DNA of 64,000 nt. Origin: Blastomussa wellsi. Its lineage: Eukaryota; Cnidaria; Anthozoa; Scleractinia; Plerogyridae. Made by a program: the position numbers and the translations under genes. The notes under the pieces were generated by a model that worked only from the letters and a program-made list of their open reading frames with translations, searched no databases and was not told where the DNA came from. Shown here piece after piece: positions 58,082-64,000 of this stretch (position 1 is the first letter of the stretch; every line of letters starts with the position of its first letter). The stretch lies in assembly GCA_947652115.1 (NCBI GenBank), contig OX393564.1, positions 6,928,893 to 6,992,892 on the forward strand, read 5' to 3'.

Positions 58082-58609
58082 TCACACCGTCGTGCTCTCG
58101 CCTTTATCCACGTGATCGTAACGAAATGTTTTTTCGTAGTCTCGAATGCACTTGTCAGACACGGGCGGGGTGAAATCGGTGATGGTGTCGTCCAAGGTTT
58201 GCATCTTGATTAAGAATCCGTCCAACTCGTCCATGGGAAGACCTCGTGCGTAGGTTCTCAACTCGATTAACGTCTTGTCGTAGGTGGTGTAGGCAAAACG
58301 ACACATGTCGACTTTGAACGAAAACTTTTTGAAATCGTTCCATCCCTTGACCACGGTACCTGCCGCCGACAAACAAGCGATCAGGATACTGTTTTCCAAC
58401 ACAGAACCCACGACGATGCCTGCTGCCACTACGATTAAAGCCAACGCGTTCAAACAACCGTGACACCGTTTGAAATGGTAAAACATCTGACGATGACACC
58501 ACCATTGACGATGGTAAAACGCAAAGAGTCCATCCAACTTGTACAATAATTTACGGTCCAAGGGGCACTTGGCGTGGGTCCCATTCAAGAGTGAGACCTG
58601 TCGTTCCAT
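58082..58609 (-). CDS. Two-TM viral membrane protein
   Basis: 175 residues. A Cys/Trp/His-rich amphipathic part (YHRQWWCHRQMFYHFKRCHG) leads into two adjacent hydrophobic segments (LNALALIVVAAGIVVGSVL and ILIACLSAAGTVV), then helices with WNDFKKFSFKVDMCRFAYTTY and an acidic C-terminus. The arrangement is like the SLATT-type layout (two TM plus soluble helices) but I cannot assign it firmly. The start lies one base after the upstream stop. Confidence 0.6.
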   Translation of the reverse strand: MERQVSLLNGTHAKCPLDRKLLYKLDGLFAFYHRQWWCHRQMFYHFKRCHGCLNALALIVVAAGIVVGSVLENSILIACLSAAGTVVKGWNDFKKFSFKVDMCRFAYTTYDKTLIELRTYARGLPMDELDGFLIKMQTLDDTITDFTPPVSDKCIRDYEKTFRYDHVDKGESTTV

Positions 58610-58610
58610 C

Positions 58611-59213
58611 TCAATCGCTCACTCGCGTAGAAGTGCGTCGCACGCTGGGTCTGCCTCCGTCTTTGTAGGTCGTGGTGATGGTGTTGGTGGTCGTGATGCC
58701 TGCGATGCGTCGTCCAGCTGCCGATTGACTTTGATCGTTTAACAACAGTTGTAATTGTCGCTGCAAGTCGTCTTGATTCATTCTCGGCGGTCTTCTAGGT
58801 GTACTGTTGTTGCTGCTGCTGCTACTACTACTGCTACTCGAGGGAAGACGCCTACGAGGGCACTTGTGCGGGACCGTGGGTCTCGCGGGTTGTGTACCTA
58901 CGCCTGCCGGAGAAGGAGTCGAGAAAACGGGTGCGGGTGGAGAACCTACGCCAGGCGTGCCGTAGGCGTTTTGCATCATCTGGTCCACGTGTGCGGGACT
59001 CAAGGCAGCCATGATGTCTTGGTCTCGTAGGTCGTCCATGGCTTGCAACTGTTGACGATCCACTGCAGACGGATCCAAACGATCCAAATCGACGGTGTCG
59101 ATGGGATGAGGGCTCAAAGGCGACATGTTTAATGCCATGTGAATGAGGTCTCCCATCGACGGTACGTCGGGAGATCTGCCCACGCCCACCGAAGGTAACA
59201 CTTCCTCAGCCAT
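58611..59213 (-). CDS. Low-complexity viral protein with poly-Ser tract
   Basis: 200 residues. The first half is acidic and Pro-rich with MGDLIHMALNMSPLSPHP and repeated Leu-Asp segments. A ten-Ser run (about 125-134) encoded partly by a CTG/CAG-type repeat follows, then a Gln-rich helix (DDLQRQLQLLLNDQSQS) and a C-terminus ITTTNTITTTYKDGGRPSVRR. The C-terminal TTTYKDGG motif looks conserved by its contrast with the rest. Probably a disordered virion or scaffold protein; function unknown. Confidence 0.55.
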   Translation of the reverse strand: MAEEVLPSVGVGRSPDVPSMGDLIHMALNMSPLSPHPIDTVDLDRLDPSAVDRQQLQAMDDLRDQDIMAALSPAHVDQMMQNAYGTPGVGSPPAPVFSTPSPAGVGTQPARPTVPHKCPRRRLPSSSSSSSSSSNNSTPRRPPRMNQDDLQRQLQLLLNDQSQSAAGRRIAGITTTNTITTTYKDGGRPSVRRTSTRVSD

Positions 59214-59409
59214 CGCGTAACGAGTGAATCAATTCTCTGAAGTGAGTCTCGTTATATGCTCGTACCAGATCGTCCACGTCCTCCCACGTCTTACACGTCG
59301 TCACCAATCGCGTCATGGCGTCGCGATCCATGTCGTCGGGCCTCATCTGGCTCAAGTGTCGCCTGCATCGGTGCAGGAACCTGCACCACGACACGTCGCG
59401 TAGCTGCAT
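59206..59409 (-). CDS. Small viral ORF between ATPase and poly-Ser protein
   Basis: 67 residues with WCRFLHRCRRHLSQMRPDDMDR and TWEDVDDLVRAYNETHFRELI. It overlaps the next gene by 8 bases (ATGGCTGA) and begins 25 bases after the ATPase stop. Helical, charged, no domain recognised. Position and tight spacing argue that it is real. Confidence 0.5.
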   Translation of the reverse strand: MQLRDVSWCRFLHRCRRHLSQMRPDDMDRDAMTRLVTTCKTWEDVDDLVRAYNETHFRELIHSLRDG

Positions 59410-59434
59410 CAGGCACGTGATGAAAGAACGATAG

Positions 59435-60097
59435 TTATGGGTTCTCGTCTTCTTCGAACTGATAACATCGCACGTATCCCTCGTCTTTTAACAAGAGGCT
59501 GAGGAGTCGTCGATCGTCGCTGCTGGCAGGATGCAAGTCCAAGACCATGTAACCGAAAGGCTTGTCCGTCACTCGTCTGTACCTGTCGTGCACGTCTTTC
59601 CACTTATTCGGAAACGCTTGAAGCACCAAGTTTCGAAATCCCAATTGGTCGCGAGGGTTCTTGAACGCTACCACGTAATGCGCGTTTCTGGAAATGCTCT
59701 TGGCGTACTTGCCGGGCGGGAACATGTCTTGACACAAGTACAACACCGTGATGTTTTGATGATGAGAGTGTTTGGTGAATAGATCGAGCACGCGTTTGTC
59801 GCTGCCTCCTTCGTCCATCAAATCGTCCATCACCAGTACACCTCCTTTGGGAAACCACTTTTTCAAATCGTTCGTGTCTGGAATGCCTTCGTGGAATTTG
59901 ATGCCTCTTCGCTGCATGTCCCCGAATTTGTCCTGCCACGCGCCGTAACAGTATCGTACGACCTGGGGAGACGACCCGAACAAGTCGGCGTTTTCCGTCA
60001 AGAGTTTGGAAGTGAAGACCGTCTTACCACAGCCTGACGGTCCCACGATCAAGATGCTGCACGGACAGTTGAAGGTGAACGCTTCACCTCGATCCAT
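59435..60097 (-). CDS. FtsK/A32-like DNA-packaging ATPase
   Basis: 220 residues from ATG 60097 (the open frame extends to 60223, but that part is antisense to the tRNA and not protein-like). Walker A is GPSGCGKT (19-26) and Walker B is GGVLVMDD (85-92). A conserved YCYGAWQDKF segment, SHHQNITVLYLCQDMF (sensor-like strand and Gln) and SISRNAHYVVAFKNPRDQ follow. These are the marks of the genome-packaging ATPase of Polintons, adintoviruses and relatives, which pumps DNA into the capsid. Usual length for the group. It opens the second transcription unit after the tRNA-containing gap. Confidence 0.92.
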   Translation of the reverse strand: MDRGEAFTFNCPCSILIVGPSGCGKTVFTSKLLTENADLFGSSPQVVRYCYGAWQDKFGDMQRRGIKFHEGIPDTNDLKKWFPKGGVLVMDDLMDEGGSDKRVLDLFTKHSHHQNITVLYLCQDMFPPGKYAKSISRNAHYVVAFKNPRDQLGFRNLVLQAFPNKWKDVHDRYRRVTDKPFGYMVLDLHPASSDDRRLLSLLLKDEGYVRCYQFEEDENP

Positions 60098-60150
60098 GGA
60101 TACAGAGTGACTACAAGTATCGATTGTCGCCGTTTTTATGATGGGTGAAT

Positions 60151-60222
60151 GCTTCTGTGGTCTAGCGGTTAAGACGCCGAGTTGTGGCCTCGGAGACTCA
60201 GGTTCGACTCCTGGCCGAAGCA
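60151..60222 (+). tRNA. trnH-GUG: tRNA-His (GTG)
   Basis: A full cloverleaf: acceptor GCTTCTG with CCGAAGC (one T-C mismatch), D-stem GTCT/AGAC, anticodon stem CCGAG/CTCGG with loop TTGTGGC (anticodon GTG at 60184-60186), T-arm TCAGG TTCGACT CCTGG, discriminator A. Box A and box B are intact. A run of ten T starts at 60224 as a Pol III terminator. It is opposite in strand to all viral genes around it. Confidence 0.9.
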
Positions 60223-60223
60223 A

Positions 60224-60233
60224 TTTTTTTTTT
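60224..60233 (+). terminator. Pol III terminator of the tRNA
   Basis: Ten consecutive T just after the tRNA 3' end. Confidence 0.85.
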
Positions 60234-60241
60234 CACACCTC

Positions 60242-60247
60242 TTTATT
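60242..60247 (-). terminator. Polyadenylation signal overlapping the protease stop
   Basis: Minus-strand TAATAAA, where the stop TAA (60248-60246) shares bases with AATAAA. The same design is seen at the PLA2 stop, so it marks the end of the first transcription unit. Confidence 0.6.
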
Positions 60248-60821
60248 AACATTCACAAAACAAGTCATTTACACCACCGTGCGATCGCACGGTGTTCTGA
60301 ACGTGAGGTCGTTTACAAACATCTTGCCATCCTAAGGCTCTTACTATTTTTTCTCGTAACATCTGACCTACTTGGTGGTCGTTGGCCGCGTAATCGTGTT
60401 TGGAGAAACGATTTACAAAGTATTGCATGCTTTCGTTTCTGGCTTTCGAACTCAAATACAACAGGGCGTAATCGCCGCAACTCTTGCTGAACAACGACTG
60501 TAAACTCTGTCCGTTTCGGATCACGTACTTCCAATGTGTCTTTAACCACGCTTGCAACGGTCCCGCGGTCTGGTACGCCTCCAGAGGTAACGCGTAACTG
60601 TCCATCACCTCGCACACGTTGCCTTCGGTCCACAGGGAGATCCAATGGCGACCCGGTAAGTCGGACGGATCCGTGTTGACGATGTAACCCCGAGGCACGT
60701 CTTTGCGAGGGGTCGACGGTAATTCGTCGCAGGCCACGGTCCCGTGAAAATGCGGTTTCAACATGGGGTCTGCTTCTGCCAAATGGTCCAACTGCACGTT
60801 GTTCAGGGCCACGCGTTCCAT
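60246..60821 (-). CDS. Adenain-like cysteine maturation protease
   Basis: 191 residues. PGRHWISLW contains the catalytic His (H59), EVMDSYALP the acidic residue (D74), Q105 or Q108 can serve the oxyanion hole, and SKSCGDYALLYL holds the nucleophile Cys (C115). This order is that of the adenovirus-type protease family (ULP-like fold), used by Polintons, adintoviruses and adenoviruses to mature capsid and core proteins. It begins in a TGATG overlap with the capsid gene and ends on a polyadenylation signal. No disruption. Confidence 0.9.
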   Translation of the reverse strand: MERVALNNVQLDHLAEADPMLKPHFHGTVACDELPSTPRKDVPRGYIVNTDPSDLPGRHWISLWTEGNVCEVMDSYALPLEAYQTAGPLQAWLKTHWKYVIRNGQSLQSLFSKSCGDYALLYLSSKARNESMQYFVNRFSKHDYAANDHQVGQMLREKIVRALGWQDVCKRPHVQNTVRSHGGVNDLFCEC

Positions 60822-62215
60822 CAGCGTTCGTACACGTTGTAAAGGACGGCTTTGTTGGCGTCGACTTCTAACAAGTTTTCGAATTCACCGTACACCACGA
60901 CGGTGATGTTGACTCCTGGATTGGCACCAAAATTCAGGACCAGCTGCACCTCTCCGCTCTGTTTGGGATTCAACACGGGACTGTCCAAACATCCGTTGGC
61001 CGCGTTGTCAAATACGAACAGCGTGCTGTTCCTGCCTTGTCCCCATTCCTCGCTCCTCACCATGTTTCCTTTCTTTCGGCACAGACACCCCGTGGCTTGC
61101 AGGAACCTGAAGTATCCTCTCAGATCCTTGCTGTCGTCGTCGTGCACCAGTTCCAACGTCTCGTACGGGTACTCTTCTCCTCTCACCAATTGACGAATGC
61201 TGCTCAAACCGAATTTCTGGAAATTGAAGGGGTTGGTGACCAACGTGCCGGTGAAAGCCGCCGTCGACACCATACCCACCACCAAACGATTGGGGATGCG
61301 TCCTTGAAACAGGTTGTTGATCTCGAAGCGTTGTTGGTTGCCTTGCATGTTGTAGGTCCTGATTTCGCCTCTCACGGTGGTGTAGCTGACGGGTTTCCGG
61401 GTCGTTCTCTGTTTGTTTTCCAATTCCAAGTACACGGAGGGATTGAGTCTCAGTTGACAGAGGTACAGTCTGACTTTGACGTCTTGGCTCGTGAGTCGAG
61501 CCGCAGGTTGCCCTGCGACACCCACGGTGAACAGATCTGGGTTGTTGAAGTACATCTGGATCTGGAGTTGCACGCCTGGCACCAAGACCTTGTCCATGTG
61601 AAACACTTCGATGTGGGGCGTGAAGCGCAACACGTGCACGGTGCCTCCCAGGTACTTGGCTCTTTCTGCTTTCAGGGCTTTCACGGTTTCTTGTTGAGTG
61701 GTAGTCAGAGCTTCGAAGTCGGCGTGAGGCGCGGCATCGTCCAGGTTGTTGGCCGTCAACGTGTTAGGACAGTCGATGCCATTGTACCAGCCTTGAGGTT
61801 TCAAGATGGTGTCGCCGTCGTCTCTGTCGTGGTTCAGCAACGTTTCGAGGTAGGCCTTGTAATGGTACGTGTCGGTCTGAGGACTGATCAAGGTTCCGTT
61901 GAGTTTGACGTTGATCTGTTTGAACAAGGTGTGCGCCAAGTTGTTGACGGGAAACACGTTGTCTGCCACTGCGTAATTGGTACCGTCCGCCGCTTTCTTC
62001 AACCTCAATTCCACTTCGAAGTAACTACGACTCAAATCGATGTAATCTTCTTGCGGATCGACCTGAAAGTCCACGGGGTTGATCCCTGTGGTAAAGGTCT
62101 GGATGGGCACCATGCGAAAACTGGAGATGCTGACATCGGTGGGTGGGACGCGGAACAGATCCAATTTGGGATTGGACACGCCCGTCGATCCGGTCAGAGG
62201 CACGAGATCTGTCAT
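60821..62215 (-). CDS. Major capsid protein (double jelly roll, Polinton/adintovirus type)
   Basis: 464 residues, intact. The N-terminal LDLFRVPPTDVSISSFRMVP leads into EDYIDLSRSYFEVELRLKKA, PVNNLAHTLFKQINVKLNG and YHYKAYLETLLNHDRD, the signature of the F54H12.2-type hexon-like capsid protein. Further shared parts are LVPGVQLQIQMYFN, VRLYLCQLRLNPSVY (start of the second jelly roll) and the C-terminal VVYGEFENLLEVDANKAV. Double jelly-roll trimers of this kind build icosahedral capsids with adenovirus-like geometry. Its start overlaps the preceding small gene (ATGA) and its stop overlaps the protease start (TGATG). Length is typical. Confidence 0.93.
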   Translation of the reverse strand: MTDLVPLTGSTGVSNPKLDLFRVPPTDVSISSFRMVPIQTFTTGINPVDFQVDPQEDYIDLSRSYFEVELRLKKAADGTNYAVADNVFPVNNLAHTLFKQINVKLNGTLISPQTDTYHYKAYLETLLNHDRDDGDTILKPQGWYNGIDCPNTLTANNLDDAAPHADFEALTTTQQETVKALKAERAKYLGGTVHVLRFTPHIEVFHMDKVLVPGVQLQIQMYFNNPDLFTVGVAGQPAARLTSQDVKVRLYLCQLRLNPSVYLELENKQRTTRKPVSYTTVRGEIRTYNMQGNQQRFEINNLFQGRIPNRLVVGMVSTAAFTGTLVTNPFNFQKFGLSSIRQLVRGEEYPYETLELVHDDDSKDLRGYFRFLQATGCLCRKKGNMVRSEEWGQGRNSTLFVFDNAANGCLDSPVLNPKQSGEVQLVLNFGANPGVNITVVVYGEFENLLEVDANKAVLYNVYER

Positions 62216-62412
62216 CGTTTTCGTTTGCGTTGACGTCTAGGAATGAACGTACCTCCGCGTTGACCTCGCTTTTTTATAGGATACTGTCGCTGCAGTTGTT
62301 TCACCAAGTCGGTCCAAGGAAATCGAGCGGTGGCGCCGCCGGACCAAAGCGTCCCACCTCGTTGACTTATTTTCCTTATCCGTTTCACGCGTCTGGAATA
62401 GATGGGATTCAT
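62212..62412 (-). CDS. Small basic protein with two QRGG sites
   Basis: 66 residues from ATG 62412. A basic N-terminus is followed by SQRGGT (16-21), the central ARFPWTDLVKQLQRQYPI, GQRGGT (50-55) and a final Arg/Lys cluster. Two near-identical QRGGT motifs bracket the middle, so cutting at both would release a short peptide. The start shares the upstream stop (TGATG) and the stop lies in an ATGA overlap with the capsid gene. Likely a core or minor virion protein. Confidence 0.55.
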   Translation of the reverse strand: MNPIYSRRVKRIRKISQRGGTLWSGGATARFPWTDLVKQLQRQYPIKKRGQRGGTFIPRRQRKRKR

Positions 62413-62648
62413 CACGAACCAAACAGATCGTTGAGGCCTCTCTTGAGTCTCTTGCTGGCTTCTCTTTCTATCTTACGTTTCGCTCCTCTCTTGGCTCCGG
62501 CCACGGCAGCGGAAATGTTGACGGGTAGACCCAACGGACCCCTTTTTAAACCTCGCCAACCTTCTCGGGCGGTGGAGGAAAGGATGTCTTTGAAGAAACC
62601 GGTGCCGTCTTGGTCGGGTACGTAGCGCGTCAAACTACCTCCTCTCAT
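62412..62648 (-). CDS. Small virion protein with N-terminal MRGG
   Basis: 78 residues. It opens MRGGS, which by itself fits the (M/I/L)xGG-x rule of adenovirus-type proteases. DGTGFFKDILSSTAREGW and GLPVNISAAVAGAKRGA follow, then a Lys/Arg helix ending LNDLFGS. Amphipathic helix plus basic tail recalls pVI-like minor capsid proteins, as an inference. Overlaps the upstream gene by ATGA. Confidence 0.55.
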   Translation of the reverse strand: MRGGSLTRYVPDQDGTGFFKDILSSTAREGWRGLKRGPLGLPVNISAAVAGAKRGAKRKIEREASKRLKRGLNDLFGS

Positions 62649-63664
62649 TCTCGTTTGAAATGCAACGTTAAGAGGGTTCTGCCTCCACCGAATTTCGTAA
62701 GGGTTCCGTTCGTCTCGGACACTTGCGTTTCGATAATGTCCAAGGTGTCCTTGCGCACCGGAATATATTGTACGTGGAGCGGTTCGAAGTAGGCGTTGCC
62801 TCGTCCTTTTCTCACGTAGTTGACTTCTCGCAATAGATCGGTGACTTGATCGCCCACCACGGAACTCTGTGCCACGTCCGAGTAGACGATCAACGAACGC
62901 GATGCCTCTCCTATCACTTTTTGAAAGGCTCTATTGAAGTTGACGAATCGCCAATTGCACAAGCAACTCAAGTACAACTTTCCGTCTTTGAGGCGCCAGA
63001 ATGAGGCCTCTTCTCCATCTTCTTTGGGTACGTCTGCAGGATTGGGTATCTGGGTGGCGTAGTGTTCCTCCTTCAGGTTTGGTCCGAGCACGATGTCTCC
63101 GTTCTCTTCTCTCTTGACCCAATCCATGTAAAAAGCCAACTTTTCGTTGAACATCATTTTGAAAACGGCGTCGGCATAGAGAATGTTCAACTGGGAATTG
63201 TCCAACATCAACTCGTCTCCTTCCCACGTGAAGGTGTATTCCAATTTCATTCGATTCGTAGGATCCCGTGTCAAGTCATTGTGGCTGCGTTTGGAATTGG
63301 TCACTTGATCAAACTTAAAAATCAAGGCTTTCACGAAACTGAGACCGTCCACGATGTTCTCGTCGTAAAGGATGTCGTCGAACGCCAACTCTGTGGATCG
63401 TTCTTCCACCTTCAGTCTACTTCCACCAACTTTCGTTTTGGCCAACCACTTGACGCTCAGGAGAGGACAGTTCAAGGATTTGAATTTCGTCAAGTCGATC
63501 TTGGCATCGGGTAAGGAAATGCTGCTCAATCCCACTTTCCAACCTTGTCCTTCCAAACGAATGGGATTGGGTAGTCGCACCTTGAAGTGATTGTTCGCGT
63601 TGTCGGGATATTCGCGACGACTGCTGTCGCTGGGTAACGTGAGGTAAAACTCTTCACCAGGCAT
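62645..63664 (-). CDS. Candidate penton/minor capsid protein, copy 2
   Basis: 339 residues. N-terminal FYLTLPSDSSRREYPDNANN, then FKVRLPNPIRLEGQGWKVGLSSISLPDA (beta-strand pattern), a variable middle, and the C-terminal LHVQYIPVRKDTLDIIETQV with a closing TLLTLHFKRE. Proteins with this start (FYxTLPSxSS...NxFxxxLP) and end (YxPVxxxxxxxIEIxI...VxLHF) regularly accompany the F54H12.2-type capsid in animal genomes. A role as minor capsid or penton-like protein is my inference. The C-terminal half is homologous to the partial protein at 63654-64000, showing a tandem gene duplication. Confidence 0.6.
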   Translation of the reverse strand: MPGEEFYLTLPSDSSRREYPDNANNHFKVRLPNPIRLEGQGWKVGLSSISLPDAKIDLTKFKSLNCPLLSVKWLAKTKVGGSRLKVEERSTELAFDDILYDENIVDGLSFVKALIFKFDQVTNSKRSHNDLTRDPTNRMKLEYTFTWEGDELMLDNSQLNILYADAVFKMMFNEKLAFYMDWVKREENGDIVLGPNLKEEHYATQIPNPADVPKEDGEEASFWRLKDGKLYLSCLCNWRFVNFNRAFQKVIGEASRSLIVYSDVAQSSVVGDQVTDLLREVNYVRKGRGNAYFEPLHVQYIPVRKDTLDIIETQVSETNGTLTKFGGGRTLLTLHFKRE

Positions 63665-64000
63665 ACTTGAAATGTAACGTCACCACGGTGTTCCCGGGTT
63701 CGAAGTGAACGTCGGTGTCGTCGTCTTCCTCTTTCACGACGATCTCGATAATGTCCAAGAGTTCTCCGCGTACGGGCATATATCGAACGTGTTGCATCTC
63801 GTAGCCGCGACGGTCCAAGGAGTACGGAATGTCCCCCAAGAGATTTGTCATGCGTACGCCCACGGGGATGCTTTCCACCACGCTGGAGTGTACGAACAGT
63901 TGGCGTCGATTGGACCCGAAGGCTCTTTCGTAACTTTCGTCCAGGTACGAAAACACCCAATTGCAGAAACAGCTCAACTGGAGGGCATCGTTGTCCACTT
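63654..64000 (-). CDS. Candidate penton/minor capsid protein, copy 1 (cut by window edge)
   Basis: The last about 115 residues of a longer protein whose start lies beyond 64000. Residues align with the C-terminal part of the next gene: LSCFCNWVF with LSCLCNWRF, VRYMPVRGELLDIIEI with VQYIPVRKDTLDIIET, and a TLHFK ending. The stop lies within an 11-base overlap with the start of the 339-residue gene (ATGCCTGGTGA). Confidence 0.7.
   Translation of the reverse strand, partial: VDNDALQLSCFCNWVFSYLDESYERAFGSNRRQLFVHSSVVESIPVGVRMTNLLGDIPYSLDRRGYEMQHVRYMPVRGELLDIIEIVVKEEDDDTDVHFEPGNTVVTLHFKYAW

Noticed and set aside
60098..60223. N-terminal extension of the ATPase frame through the tRNA
   Set aside because: The added residues are antisense to the tRNA-His and unlike packaging-ATPase N-termini. 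ATG 60097 gives the usual start before Walker A.
61037..62233. Long plus-strand open frame opposite the capsid gene
   Set aside because: It is a codon-bias shadow of the capsid frame, with no ATG-defined gene order or domain on that strand.
1..64000. CRISPR array or bacterial operon signals
   Set aside because: No regularly spaced direct repeats were seen. The overlapping genes at the right end belong to a eukaryotic virus-like element with polyadenylation signals.

Overview
This window is animal nuclear DNA. AT-rich intergenic sequence, spliced genes with GT-AG introns, a class A GPCR, a cluster of gustatory-receptor-like genes, Penelope-like and Tx1/L1-like retroelements, a Ty3/Gypsy element of the K02A2.6 type, and many short inverted-repeat elements fit an anthozoan cnidarian (coral or anemone). 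That is an inference from gene style, not a database match. There is one 200-N assembly gap at 5432-5631.

Layout. 1-20 kb: a Tx1/L1-like LINE tail, an intronless secreted GH5-like protein (2944-4002), an inverted pair of Penelope 3' ends around the gap, a three-exon secreted cysteine-rich gene on the minus strand (7328-9975), a truncated LINE (about 11.75-14.04 kb), a hammerhead-ribozyme-like core (about 14.2 kb), a foldback element (15.7-16.3 kb) and a two-exon GPCR (17371-19079). 20.5-21.7 kb is a large near-palindrome with arms of about 0.5 kb.

22-47.5 kb: four paralogous seven-TM genes with identical four-exon architecture. They are best explained as cnidarian gustatory-receptor-like (GRL) members of the insect chemoreceptor superfamily. 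One copy has a premature stop in the TM7 exon. Each copy carries a co-duplicated upstream module, and one orphan copy of the module lies at about 35 kb. A complete but decayed Ty3/Gypsy element with 5-bp target duplications sits between the first and second copies.

47.5-55 kb: decayed repeats (TIR elements, a tRNA-derived SINE, a RecQ-helicase pseudogene carrying a TTAA-flanked MITE, a GPCR fragment) and a tandem 192-bp duplication.

55.3-64 kb (to the window edge): a GC-richer, compact block of minus-strand genes that is clearly the structural half of a Polinton/adintovirus-like double-jelly-roll virus. It has a major capsid protein (F54H12.2-type), a FtsK/A32-like packaging ATPase, an adenain-like cysteine protease, a parvovirus-type phospholipase A2, several small Arg/Lys-rich core-like proteins, a two-TM protein and two tandem paralogous candidate minor-capsid proteins. 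Most junctions overlap as ATGA or TGATG. A tRNA-His(GTG) gene with a Pol III terminator sits on the opposite strand in the only sizeable gap between these genes. Several of the small virion proteins carry a repeated [Q/M][R/K]GG motif that looks like the target of the encoded protease. DNA polymerase B and integrase are not seen here and would be expected beyond the right edge.
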